The notes below the pieces were generated by a model. It was not told where the DNA came from and made no database searches. It saw nothing but the letters and a program-made list of their open reading frames with translations. From Oehlia diaphana (lineage: Eukaryota; Glomeromycota; Glomeromycetes; Glomerales; Glomeraceae): a stretch of 51,528 bases of DNA. The stretch covers positions 57,049 through 108,576 of the forward strand of contig QZLH01000103.1 in assembly GCA_003833135.1 (NCBI GenBank), read 5' to 3'. A program made the position numbers and the translations under genes. Numbering within the stretch: the first letter of the stretch is position 1; each line of letters opens with the position of its first letter. Of this stretch, positions 1 to 11,989 are shown one piece after another.

Positions 1-130
1 AACCTTCTTCAATTTTACTTATAAAAAATACCGTTTTCATTTTGGAATCTTCATACCCTGCAATTATTGCACCAAGAACGATTTCAGTTCCACTTTTACA
101 CAAATATGTTCTACACCTGTTCCTTATATT

Positions 131-1477
131 ATGTCTTTTAATAGACGTGGTTGTGTAACCCACCAAAAATTTATAAAAATCTTTCAAAACACCAAACATC
201 CGTCGAATAACCTCACAGAAAACAACAACAACAAACAGTTCCATGCAACACACATATTCAACCAATGGGGCAAAGACTCTAAAAAACAAATTTACTCAAA
301 TCGGCTCGGAATCTCTTATGAGGTTTCTTATATAGCTAACGATCGCAAATTCCTTTATGGTCAAAATAACTATAAGATGTATTGCAAGCGTCTTTATAAT
401 TTCCGATCACATCATCAAGATTCACACCCTACTTGTAAAAAGCAACGGTCCAGATTTGAGCGTGCCTGTCGGTCTGTTTTTACTGGCAGACGACTCAAGT
501 TCGATAAATACAAGAAAACAACTCACAACAAGAATACCCGTGCTGACGATATCACAGACAAGCTACATCGGGCTAGAATACACCGATTTTTATTTCTACC
601 AACACAACACATCAACAAACCTATCCAACACCTTAAATACCACAAGAACAGTTCTCCTTATGTGCCTACAAATTATAACTACCCTATTCCACCGCAATTA
701 ATTAGGGCCTCACCAGCAAAACCTGCACGTCACCAAGACTATGATCAAGTCTCGAATATTAACGTGAACGAAAGTGACTCAAATCACAACCTCACAATAG
801 ACGCCCACCTTACTCCGACAGCCCCATCACAGATGAAAGGTATATCCGCCAAAGCACCAATCAAAAATTGCTCCAAAGAAGGCCATACATGGCATGAAAA
901 CCTGGGCATTCTCATCCCCAATGACCTACTCCCATATGTAACGGAGGAGCCTATTTATATTAATAAGACGCAAGAACGCAAAAAAGGCACACAATATCCA
1001 CCAGGACATAAAGAATGGTTTGCTGTTTTCAAAACACGAAAGTTATATCACAAACAAGCGATTGCTCAGAAACAATATGAGAAGGAACTCTCAGACAGAG
1101 CTAAACTCTGGTGCACATCTACCAACAGTATAGAATACCGAGAAGGAATGGTCAAAGATTTAACCAAATTTCAAGATTACTATCATGAGAAGATTAGTAG
1201 ATTGACCAACAACCTCACGCGTACACAAATCAAGGTCAATAATAAATACGGCAAACAACCCGAGCATGCTATCCAAAGATTAAACAAATTAAAGCAAGAA
1301 TTTGCTCGATTCAAAATCGATTACTTTGATATAATGGACAGGGGTGACTCACATTACCGATATAAAGGTCATACCTCTGAAGACACCAAAATGTTAGAAT
1401 TACGTCCTCACAAACGACAAATCACCCGTTCAGTTATACTTGATGAACAAACAAGTTCTAACAAAAAAACGAAATGA
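131..1477 (+). CDS. Uncharacterised 448-residue ORF, possibly retroelement-derived
   Basis: Open frame of 448 codons starting ATG at 131. I do not recognise the family. The product is basic and hydrophilic, rich in Lys, His, Asn and Thr, with no signal peptide or membrane segment. The second half looks more protein-like, with long helical stretches of alternating charge around residues 290-400. The codons are richer in C and G than elsewhere in the window, as often seen in multi-copy elements. A second open frame overlaps at 357-701, so the true reading frame of the first third is uncertain and a frameshift or an intron is possible. About 500 bp downstream lies a short A-rich tandem tail (2004-2029), the usual end of a non-LTR retrotransposon. 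An ORF1-like or 5'-truncated LINE product is therefore one reading, but no reverse transcriptase or endonuclease motif is present. Confidence 0.35.
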   Translation: MSFNRRGCVTHQKFIKIFQNTKHPSNNLTENNNNKQFHATHIFNQWGKDSKKQIYSNRLGISYEVSYIANDRKFLYGQNNYKMYCKRLYNFRSHHQDSHPTCKKQRSRFERACRSVFTGRRLKFDKYKKTTHNKNTRADDITDKLHRARIHRFLFLPTQHINKPIQHLKYHKNSSPYVPTNYNYPIPPQLIRASPAKPARHQDYDQVSNINVNESDSNHNLTIDAHLTPTAPSQMKGISAKAPIKNCSKEGHTWHENLGILIPNDLLPYVTEEPIYINKTQERKKGTQYPPGHKEWFAVFKTRKLYHKQAIAQKQYEKELSDRAKLWCTSTNSIEYREGMVKDLTKFQDYYHEKISRLTNNLTRTQIKVNNKYGKQPEHAIQRLNKLKQEFARFKIDYFDIMDRGDSHYRYKGHTSEDTKMLELRPHKRQITRSVILDEQTSSNKKTK

Positions 1478-2035
1478 CCACCACCCACAAAGGAAGACCA
1501 TAGGCCTTCCTGAACATAGTATTATACTAATACTTAACGCAAACTATCAGTTTATTTCTTTACTTTTTGGTTAGATTTTACAGTGACTAGCTGATAGTTT
1601 ATTATTTTTTTTTTTTTTTAGTCACTTATATATACCTCTACCAGTAGTATTTTACATCTTACTTATTAGGTAACCCCTATGTACAAAATACCATACCATC
1701 GTACAACAATAAGAATAGTGTGAATCATTCCACCTCTGACAGTATTTACAGGTGGCAGCCCTAGTTGGCTGAAAGAACAATACGGATCTCTTTCTTTTTA
1801 GTTTTAGATTGCATAGCCTTTCATCCCTAGTGCATTCTTCTTTAGGTAGGTGATGCTTCGGTTGATCCTCCACGTTTTGATATATACACACCAGGGTGGC
1901 GCCGCCTTCGGACGGTTTCGGTTATAGCGTAGTTTTAGATAATAATTTATAACTTCTTATGTAGTTCTTTGTTATCTTTCTGTAATCGTGTTCACATGGT
2001 TTTAAAAATAAAAAATAAAAAATAAAAATGTAATA
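1478..2035 (+). repeat. Untranslated tail with hairpin and A-rich terminal repeat
   Basis: Non-coding stretch after the first ORF. It holds a perfect 10-bp inverted repeat (AAACTATCAG at 1541-1550, CTGATAGTTT at 1591-1600), a T run at 1604-1619 and a GC-rich patch near 1891-1920. It ends in an AAAAAT-type tandem tail at 2004-2029. This order is compatible with the 3' end of a LINE-like element. The target-site duplication was not identifiable. Confidence 0.35.
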
Positions 2036-4849
2036 CCTAAGCCCGTGATAAGTCACGTTGCCACCTTAGATATTAACAAACGTCACTCTTTATTGATAAT
2101 ATAAATAAATACAATAATATGCTTGGTTTAATAAAATGAATATTAGTATGAAAATTTAATTAATATATTTATCCATTCTTTAATAATTTTTGAATTCCCA
2201 TTTTTCGAGTTATTCTTTTGGGGAAGTCACATTTCACTTCCTTTTATATTTGTTCATGAGTAACTTTGTAGATCAGGGTATTTTCAAAATCATAACTTTC
2301 CAACAAAATTCTAGTAAATAATTTACCCGACACTTAATAATTTACCCGATACTTAATAATTTCATGATCTACCGTAATACTTAATATTGTTGATCATTGA
2401 TCATCCCATAGTTTAACGTCATTGCGGACTCTAATTGGTCCTTAAACATACCAATAGTTTAGAGTCATTTCGGACTCACGTGATAAAATAAACTAAACTA
2501 ACTAAATTAAACAAAATAAAATTTATACGGAAATTTTAAATATAAAACTGCGCCACATAATTAATAAATTTACTATGTATACTACGGCATTACACCATTC
2601 ATGTAACTCTTACGGTTAATTATTACCCGTGAACTTTATTTATTATATTTCCGTAATATCGTTTAATTTTTATTATATTTTTATATATAAAAATACAATA
2701 TAAAATCTTGTGAATATGTGAATAACAAAAAGAATTATCGTTGTAAATAAATACACGAGCAAGTGATACGCAATTTAATGAATAAAACATGGATGACCTT
2801 TTAATACAACGTTTAAATAGTGTTTAAATGTATTACGTTTGTGATTGTCATGAAATATAGATGGTATTTGGGGAAGTTTCTTTTGAGATTGAGACTTTTT
2901 CGACTTCTTCAGGTAAGAAACAAATTGATTCATGGTCGAATAAGTGAGTTGAAGTTTTGACGAGGTACGCTTGTACTAGATTCTTTGGATTGAAATATTT
3001 CAGGATCCTTGAAAGGAGTTGCCAATCCGGTTATGGTAATAAAGATATGACCTTTTAAATGAATTTTAATTTGAATTTTGACAATTTTGGAATTTTTTAT
3101 TTATAATTTAAAAAATCATCTATTCATAATATAATATAAGCAGTAAAAGTAGTATAATTATTAGAACATTTTTTTTATTTGTGTGTGTTTTCGCGTCTTT
3201 AATTTTTGTTGCTTAGAAGTTATAGATATGCGAAATTATAAAATTTTTAAATCGGAAATTTTCTGATATTCTTGTATAATATAGATACTAACAAAAAACT
3301 TTAATCGTATATACATGTACAGTACAAGTACATACTATTTATTAATAAATTATAAAATTCGTTAAAAAAATTCACAAAAGCTTTTATATAATGTGTGTGT
3401 ATATATTGTATAAACAGTATTATAAATGATAAAATAAAGTAATTTATTAATTTAACGTTTTATGAAATTTTTAATTCTGATGATAAAATTTTATCAGTTG
3501 TTATATACTACCGCAATTAACAAATTTTTTGATTCATGACAAAGTAAAATTAATTTATAGATTAAAATATTCATTCAAAGTTTGTAAAGTTATTTTTATC
3601 AATAAATAATAAAATAATTTTAAAAAAAAGCAAATCAAATCACATTTTATTAAACTCATCATTCATAATCGTATTATAATATATTGTTCCACAAGATAGA
3701 AATATTAACAACTACAACTCATAATTATTTACACTAATTTAGCCCTCAATTTGTTTCATCAAAAAGTTCAACAATTTATTATTACTCCAGCTGTAATAAT
3801 TCATAACTAGCTTAGAAACATAAAATCAACATATTAGGACTTTGAAGTACACTATCACCAAAAAATTACACTAGCTAGTTTATCATCTGTCTATAAATTA
3901 AATAAATATAATTAATTGATTCAAAATTTTATTTTTACATTAGGAATATTTTTTACCGTTCAAATAAAACCTATGCTTTGTAGCGTAACAAAAAAATATT
4001 ATGATTATAGCTACTGCTTTATTCCAATTAGAATTGTAAACTTAAGGCGGTGAATCTGAAACAGTAGTATCTTATACTTGATAAATGCAAGTGGTATCTC
4101 GTACTGTCATTTTGGATTATCTGCTGGTTGAATACTTGCACCCGCTATTCCACATTTTTGGGCCAATCATATACTATGCTCTGATGTGGGTGTGAGTTTA
4201 CGCTAAGATTCGTTTTATTTTTGATATGATGAAATGCTGACATTAAATTTTTTTTAACTTAGATCGGTTTCAACTTTATTAAAATGCTAATATTATTTCC
4301 GAGTCCTATTACAATAGTTACTTGAGTCAAAAAAATTTTTGCGATTTGATCGAGGGCAGTATATACAAGTAATTACGTTCTATATATGGTTAATAATTAA
4401 TTACGACCAATCACATCACTCAATTGTCAAGCGGGCAGTATTTGTGTAAACGAGTGTAGACCTGTATAGTCTTTTGTTATCGTTATGCCACGGACTAAAA
4501 GGAGCTATGTTTATCATAAAAATAATTAAAAGGTCTACTTTATTAAATTTCATGATTCTCTTACACTTTCAAATTCAGTCTTAATTAAAATCTTTTCTAC
4601 TATAAAGAGTTTGAATTTATTTCGATGATATAGCAATATAGTTTAATCAATGAAAACTTTCATCGATTAGATAAATACAAATATCGTGTGAAATGAAATG
4701 TACTCATAAATATATATTGACTTTTAACATATTACACATAATAATTTTCAAAGAAAGCGTTAATAATTAACCACAAAATTTTAATTAAAAAATCTGTTTA
4801 AGTAGATGATGATAATTCACAAATAATTGTACCGGAAGGTTAGTAATAC
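2036..4849. other. Intergenic; right part is a duplicated gene 3' flank
   Basis: No gene seen. Very AT-rich. A 19-bp unit around TTACCCGAYACTTAATAAT is repeated in tandem at about 2316-2362. Near 2405-2490 a roughly 25-bp motif (AGTTTA...GTCATT.CGGACTC) occurs twice. The right end (about 4020-4849) matches the reverse complement of about 20700-21480. It is therefore the 3' flank of gene A, shared with gene C. Confidence 0.6.
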
Positions 4850-7123
4850 TCATCTAAGAACCAATTCAAGTTTATCTTCCAAATTAAATTTGAAAGTAGT
4901 ATTGCATCTTTGTCCAGTACGTTCATTTTTTGAAGTAGCAGTAATTTCCATATTTCCGAAAGTTAATCCAAATATTAGTCGTCTATCAAGACCTGAACCG
5001 GGAAGTTCAATACAAAGTTCTCCTAAAAGATTCACTCCAGGCTCATCACAGTATTCCGCATCATGCGCTAGAGTATAATATAATTTATGTTTTGCTTGTG
5101 TTTGATAACAATCAACTGGTGCAAAATATTTTGTAACTTCTCGATTAATATCCGTTTTAGTACCACGTTCAGCTAAACGATGAAATTTCTCAATAAGATC
5201 ACCATGCTTTCTTCTATTTTCTGGATCTCCTTCTTTCTAAATAAAGTTATGTTCGATTATTAAATGAAACATAAACGTTTTCAGACAAAAATTATTATAT
5301 TTAAAATAACCTACCCATTTAGTACAATAACTAATTCCATAAGTATATTTAAGAACTCTTGAAGAAATAATACATTCATCATTTTCTACATTATTCAAAT
5401 CATTCAATCTTATAGACAATCCATAAATTGCTGCTCCACGTGAAATTGCTGCTATAGGTCGAGTAGGTACTGAAATAATATCAACTTGACTACTAAACTT
5501 TTGTTTAATTCTTTTTTGTAAATATTTTGATTCACTAAATCCTCCAACTAAGAACATTGCAGAACAAGTTTCTTGAGCATTACTATCCAGTTGAACTTTT
5601 ATTAAGTGAAGAATCTTTTGGACAACAGGTTCAAATATTGATTTCATTGTTTCAAAATCAATTTCAATTACCCATTCATCATCATCTAAAGTTTTCCTGA
5701 TATCATCATCAATAACATGTTGTTCTAAGATTGGAGCCGCATCTCGAATATCCAATTCATATACAAAATCTGGATCATCTCCTGTAAAAGGAATTTTACC
5801 ATTTTCACAAAATTGTTGTACTAAATATTGCATTTGTTCATAGTGATTATCTCTGAGTAAATCCATAGGTTCATCTCCAATTGTTTTTCGTAAATGTTTA
5901 ATAAATTCGACATCAATAAAAGTACTTCCACAAAAATCTCCGGTTCTTTCGGTTACTTCGGCCAATTGGTCATTTTTTACCAATTTACGAGTTGTTAAAT
6001 CTACTGTACCACCACCACAGTCGACTATCATAAAATTGGCTATCAAATAAATATAATGAAAAATTAATTATAATTTTTTATTAATCAAAGTGGTCAGTAA
6101 AAAAAGAGCAACAAACATACTTCCTGCTTGTGTAAGATCATGTCCTTCAAGATTACTCATACAATATATCGCAGCCGCCTCGGCTAGATGTAAATGGTTT
6201 AAAAATTAAAAATTTATTAAAAAATATATACATAATTTATATATAAACTGTAAAGATTCTTACGCTCTGTAGTAAATTGTAAATTTTTTGAATATTTTTC
6301 TTTAATCAATTCCGCATCAAATGCACATATTCTCATAATTGCTTTCGCTTTATCAGAAAATTCTGCAGGAACAGTAATAATCAAAAGAACATTTTCAAAG
6401 TAATCAATGTTTGGCCAGCGTGTGTCGATAGTGTCTTTAATTACCTGGAATATTTTTTTTTTTTTAACATATACAACATAATAATAGAAGAATTATCGGT
6501 TATGTAGAATTTTTTAAAAAAGGGTTTGAACATTTTTAAAGTTCAAAAGATTAATAAATTTATTAAAATTATGTAAAAAAATTATACCTTTCCGATTTCT
6601 TTAAGATAATCGGTAATAGCTTTTTTGTAATCAACTGGTAATTTTGGTTTAAATTCATCTAATAGATCACCCAAATGTAATTTAAACAATTCAACGGGTC
6701 TATTATTTTCGTTATTTTTTTGTTTTCTTGTTCTACGACTTTTTTTTTTAGCTAAAGCTGGTGCACCCCAAAATTTTACATTCTTATATTCATTGTCATA
6801 TTGAAGAACTGTATTTGTTTTTAATTGACCTACTTCTCCGTTCCAACTATCATTTGAACATATATTGTCTTCTTCACTAACATGACAATATGCAAATCCA
6901 GTGTAAGTTGTTCCAAAGTCTAATCCAACTACAACGCGGATATTATTTCCTTCAAAACTTAATAATTTATTGTTTTTATCTTTCAAATCTTGAAAAATGT
7001 AAAAAAAAAAAAAATAATAATAATTTTTTTATAAGAATTAATGATATTATTAATAAAAATGGTTCATTAAATTTACCGTATTTTATCATCAATATACATA
7101 CTTCTGTTAATAGGACTACTCAT
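4850..7123 (-). CDS. Hsp70-like ATPase, HSPA12 type (gene A)
   Basis: Six exons: complement(7102..7123, 6588..6988, 6264..6444, 6121..6183, 5315..6039, 4850..5236); all junctions are GT-AG and in frame, giving 592 residues. The ATPase domain is shown by the phosphate-1 loop GLDFGTTYTGFAY (about residue 28), TVPAEFSDKAKAI, PEAAAIYCM, the phosphate-2 loop VDCGGGTVD and the adenosine-site motif LVGGFSESKYL. These variants are typical of the HSPA12 branch rather than canonical Hsp70. After residue 464 only about 128 residues follow, ending in a beta-rich segment (LPGSGLDRR...FGNMEITATSKN), so the classical substrate-binding domain and lid are reduced or absent. The product is probably a cytosolic ATP-binding chaperone-like or signalling protein; no client is inferable. 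The start is set by a 22-nt first exon preceded by a TATAAAT box. It is divergent from gene B. Confidence 0.88.
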
Positions 7124-7439
7124 TTTTCAAAAAAAAAAAAAAAATAATAATAATAATAATTTTAGCATGAATAATGTTTTAATATCATGATTTAAAGGTT
7201 ATTTATACTTGCTGCATATACACATGAATTTAAAATGAAATAATTAAATAGGAAGTTAAATAAAGACCTATACGTCGTAATACATTGTGATGCATAGTTA
7301 AAACAATGATTTATGTTGACAATCCCGCCATTTCATTGATACTCTTTTGGTTTCACGACATAGAAATTCTTTTAAATATAAATAATGAACCATGCATACG
7401 TTCTAAACTGAAATTGTTGGAAAAAAAAAAAATGTTAAA
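7124..7439. promoter_or_regulatory. Bidirectional promoter between Hsp70 genes A and B
   Basis: 316 bp between the two divergent start codons. On the minus strand a TATAAAT box (forward 7201-7207) lies about 80 bp upstream of gene A, followed by a TATTCATGCTAAA-like stretch also found ahead of gene C. On the plus strand an AATATAAATAA box lies at about 7373-7384, some 60 bp upstream of gene B. A poly-A/AAT tract occupies 7127-7160. I found no convincing heat-shock element of nGAAnnTTCn form. Confidence 0.5.
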
Positions 7440-9559
7440 ATGAGCGTTCAACAAGACGAAGTATGTGATGATAATCACTTGTTATTACCTTAAACTGTAT
7501 ATCTTTGTAACAAAAAATAATTTTTTTTTTTAAGGTGAGTGATATCCGCGTTGTGATTGGATTAGACTTTGGAACAACTTATTCTGGATTCGCTTATTGT
7601 CACGTTAGTGACGAAGACAATGTATGCTCAAATGTTTTGTGGTGTGGAGAAGCAGGTCAAGTAAAAACCAACACAGTTCTCCAATATGATAACGATTATA
7701 ATCAAGTAAAATTATGGGGAGCTCCAGCCCTAGCTAAAAAGCAAGGTCGTAAAAAAAGAAGAAGTATTATAGAAGAAAGTAAGCCCATAGAACTGTTCAA
7801 ATTACATTTAGGTGATTTATCAGAAAAACATAAACCAAAACTTCCAGTTTGTTATAAAAAGGCTATTACAGATTATCTTAGAGAAATCTGCAAGGTATAA
7901 TCTTAAAAAAAAAAACATTCATATGATTTATATTTGATTTTAATGATTTTTTGAAATGTTTAAAAATCATTTTTGGAAAAAAAAAAATCTAACATATTAT
8001 TTGTATACAAAATTTTTAAGGTAATTAAAGAAACCGTTGCAACAGCTTGGCCAATGGTTGATTACTTTGAGAATGTTCTTTTAGTTATTACAATTCCTGC
8101 AGAATTTTCTGAAACTGCAAAAGCAATTATGAGGACATGTGCGTTTGATGCAGGATTGATTAAAAAAAAATACTCCACAAATTTACAATTTACCACAGAA
8201 CGTAAGAACTTATATATATATATTCTTAAAAAAAACTTTCTAGTTTGAGGTTCTCATTTTCTCTCTTCTTTTTTTAAGCCGAAGCTGCTGCGATATATTG
8301 TATGAAAAAGAATCTTAACGAACAAGCACTTGCACAACCAGGAAGTAAGCGTTAAATCGAATATATTTTTGACTTAATATTTATGAATTAACTATGATAT
8401 ATTATTGTAGCAAACTTTATGATAGTTGATTGTGGGGGTGGTACAGTAGATGTAACAACCCGAAAATTATTAAACGAAGGACAATTGGGCGAGATAACCG
8501 AAAGAGCTGGTGATTTTTGTGGAAGTACTTATGTTGATGTTGAATTTATTAAATATTTACGAAGAATACTTGGAAATGAAGCTATGGATTTATTAGAGAA
8601 TAATGTTGGACAACGACAATATTTGATTCAACAATTTTGTAAAGAGTGTAAATTCCATTTTACAGGAGAGGATCGGGACTATTGTTATACTTTGGATATT
8701 GATGAAACGATTCCGATATTAAAAGATTATGTCACTAATAATCATGTTAGAGAAGGTTTAGAAGAGAATGATTGGACAATTGATATTGATTTTGCAACAG
8801 TGAAATCAATATTTGAACCTGTTATCCAACGAATCCTTAAATTGATAAAAGGTCAATTACGTAATTCTCAAGAATCTTGTTCTGCAATGTTCTTAGTTGG
8901 AGGTTTTAGTGAATCAAAATATTTACAAAAAAGAATTAAACAGGAATTTCAACATATAGTAAAACTTATTTCGGTTCCAATTTTACCCACGGCAGCAATT
9001 TCACGTGGAGCTACAATGTATGGATTGTCCATAAGTTCAAATTTAAATAATATAGAAAATAATAGGAGAATTATTTCTTCAAGGATACTTAAATATTCTT
9101 ATGGATGTGATATGTGGAAAAAATGGGTAAGTGATATTTATTTGTATATGAAAAAATTAAAATTTATTGTATTTTAATAAATATTTATTTCAGGAACATG
9201 GAGATCCAATTGACAGAAGAACTCCAGAGGGATTTATTGCTAAATTTAAACGTTTGGCTAAACGTGGTACTACAATGGGTATCGATCAAGAAGTTACGGT
9301 TAATCGTGTACCGATATTTGAGAATCAAGATAATATGATTACTAAAATATATTATACTCGAGAGTATGATGCGGAATACTGTGATGATCCTGGCGTGATG
9401 CCTTTAGGAGATCTTATTGTTGATCTTCCTGGAGAAGGTTTTAATAGACGTATATTATTTGGATTAACTTTTGGGAAAATGGAAATTATCGCTACTTCAA
9501 GGGATAAACAAACAGGACAAAGTTATAGAACTACTTTTAAATTTAATTTGGATGAATAA
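7440..9559 (+). CDS. Hsp70-like ATPase, HSPA12 type (gene B)
   Basis: Six exons join(7440..7460, 7535..7894, 8021..8201, 8279..8344, 8411..9126, 9194..9559), all GT-AG and phase-consistent, giving 569 residues. Exon 1 codes only seven residues (MSVQQDE). Signatures in order: IGLDFGTTYSGFAYCH, PVCYKKAITDYL, TIPAEFSETAKAI, PEAAAIYCM, MIVDCGGGTVDVT, LVGGFSESKYLQK and, at the C-terminus, LGDLIVDLPGEGF followed by FGKMEIIATSRDKQTGQS. The intron positions match genes A, C and G from exon 2 onward. The protein diverges from the other copies throughout, for example KPIELFKLHLGDLSEKH and NVGQRQYL, so it is an older paralogue of A and C. The role is presumably ATP-dependent chaperone-like or signalling; the peptide-binding lid is missing. 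No truncation or frameshift was seen. Confidence 0.88.
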
Positions 9560-11989
9560 TATCAAGTCAAATTTTATTTCAATAATTTATATATAATACA
9601 TTTCCTATTTAATATTTAATAAATCAATTTATGATTTATCTCGCATATGAGTTGTAACTTGTAAATAGGATTAGTAAGAATATGATCTTGGGTTTGAATT
9701 TAAGGTTAAAGTTATGGTGACAGCTATTTTTACAAGTTCATATATTCTGTGAGGGAAATGAGAATATTTATTCCAATGATCAAGTATAATAAGAAATCGC
9801 AACAAGTTTTAGGTTATTTTTGAGAAGCATATATATTTACTGTACATTATTCATTATTGCTCTAGCATTCTATTCTGTAAAAATTAAAAATTAAAAATTT
9901 ATGCTTGCAGCGAAAAAAATGGGATAAAAAAATGATTCAAAAAACATTGTTGTTAAATTAGAGTAAAAACCATCAACGTCACATTTACAAACCGGACTGA
10001 CGGACACGTGACAAAACTTTTGAGATCCCCCTCTGAATTTATTTATTCACTAATTGATGACTTATCAAATAAAATATATGCGAATGATGTGTTTTTTAAA
10101 AAAATTTTCTTTTAAAATACATTATAAATGAACTTCTTAAATTGTTTGTTTAATGTAAATTTTTTTTCTATATCAACTGAAATGTTGATTTCTTATCAAA
10201 TTATTGTTCTACTTTCTATACAAAAAAAAAAGTTATAATGTTAGATATAAAAAAAGCCAAATTGTGATTTTTACTTGAGAAAAAAGGTAAATTAAAATAT
10301 TAATATCCATCTGTAAATTTCGTAATAACTTCCATAGGTTATAACTCATAAAGGTTAAAAAATAAAAATTGAGTTATTAAATAGCTATAAACATTAGAAT
10401 TATCCTTTTTGAATGCAGTCTATATATTATAACCCTCGTAAAACACAAATAGTGAACTCATTCTATTTTCATTTATTGCTGAAAGTTACTTTAATTGTCA
10501 CGTGGCTTCTGGTCGTCTATTTTCTATGAGAAAGTAAGGATCGAAGGAAAGAACTAGAATTAAGGAACAGAAGAATTCTACAATCGCGCGTCTTGTATGA
10601 CTTATAATAAAATGGTTACATATTATTCCTCTTTTTTTCTACTTTCAATTCTCGCTTTCTAAGAATTTACCGTACCTACCTCTCACTCCCTTGTAAAAAA
10701 ATAGCATAACATGCACTTAGGAGATGGGGAATAAAATATTAAGAACTCTTATAAGTTGTGATCAAGCCTACCATGCACTTGGGGAGAATTTACATAGTAC
10801 GTGCACTTATAAAGGGTGCACACGTGCACTATGGAAGTGTTGCTGCAAATTATTAAATGACTTTTTTCACATTACGCATACTAACAATTTTTTTAGTATT
10901 AATCAATTACTAATTTTTTTTTTTTTTTAAAAAAAAAAACATATTGAAAATAATTTGGATATTTTTTTATCTTTTAGGTGACCTGCGGCTACTATCCTAG
11001 CGTAACTGTCATTTCTTAGTTAACTTGTTATTTGAAAAAAATTTATCCCAATTTTGTTCAACTATTCATTATTAATATTTGGACAGGATTCGGCTAATTA
11101 TATATAAAATTTTGTATTTTAGCAGGAAAATCACATGGAAAAGCCGAGTATGTTGAATATAAGTTGCATGCAAAAATAGAGTATTAGCAGATAAAGTCAC
11201 TTTTTGAAATCACATGCGAGTTTTATTATAAAAGTGTAAAATGAATATGAATTTGCATGAAGAACAAGTTAACGGCTAAATATCAATATATTTGCTCTTT
11301 TAATACAAAATTACAGTAAGTATAAACATCTGATTATACTTTTTTACTATGTATTAGTGTCTGACTGATGCAATAACTATTGTATATTTTTGACATTAAA
11401 TGTTATATTATAAATTTTTACCAGTATTGCGGATGTGACACTGATGTGACCTCTATAATTATCCGGGTCCTATCTAAACCGTAACATAGTATAAATTATT
11501 ATGATCTTAATGTTTATTATATATATATAGTTCAATATTGCTGATTTAAATTGACAAGCCAAGTAAATGAGCGAATCATTCCGAAAATTTATAAATAAGA
11601 TTTCTATATAATATTTAATATGAAGACTTGAATTGTAATTATTAATCATGGATTTATATTGAATATTGACTTGCCGTAGCTTTAATTTCTGGATTTTACA
11701 TGCATAATTTGAATTTGATAGTCTATTTTCTTCCATATTCCAAGAGAATGAACGTGGTTGAATTGTGTGTCCTGTTAGTGTCCTGTTCATTCATTGTGGC
11801 TGTTTTGGTCAATTTCTTGCTTTTTTTATAAAGGCGCTCAGAATAGTCATATTAGCAAATTTCATGTTTTAAAAATTAAAAAATTCATTATCCTCACGAT
11901 TTATGTCATGTGACTATGAACCTATGGTATGTTTGTGCGACAATGTTTCATATATATATATACCGTCAAAAATTCAAAAATATTTTCCG
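9560..11989. other. Intergenic with a 200-bp dispersed repeat
   Basis: No intact gene seen. The small ORFs here show no family features. The segment at about 10640-10850 is homologous, in inverted orientation, to about 15046-15270. At 10894-10990 a stretch with AGTATTAATCAATTACTA, a long T run and GACCTGC resembles 21771-21845, suggesting another old dispersed repeat. Confidence 0.5.
10640..10850 (+). repeat. Dispersed repeat copy 1 (inverted partner at 15.05-15.27 kb)
   Basis: Shared landmarks in order are ACTTTCAATTCTC, AAAAAAATAGCA, ATGCACTTAG, TATTAAGAACTCTTATAA, CTACC.TGACTT or CTACCATGCACTT, GGGAGAAT.TAC and GTGCAC...ATGGA.GTGTT. All recur on the opposite strand at 15046-15270 with scattered substitutions. 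The copy has AGCA...TGCT-like ends, so it may be a small inverted-repeat element. It is non-coding. Confidence 0.65.

Noticed and set aside
1652..1891. 79-codon minus-strand frame near the first ORF
   Set aside because: Lies in the presumed untranslated tail of the element; no recognisable features.
11470..11790. 106-codon minus-strand frame
   Set aside because: AT-rich, low-complexity Ile/Asn/Tyr composition and no family features. Several similar frames (15252-15440, 22058-22258, 40128-40391, 45283-45552) were dropped for the same reason or because they oppose real exons.
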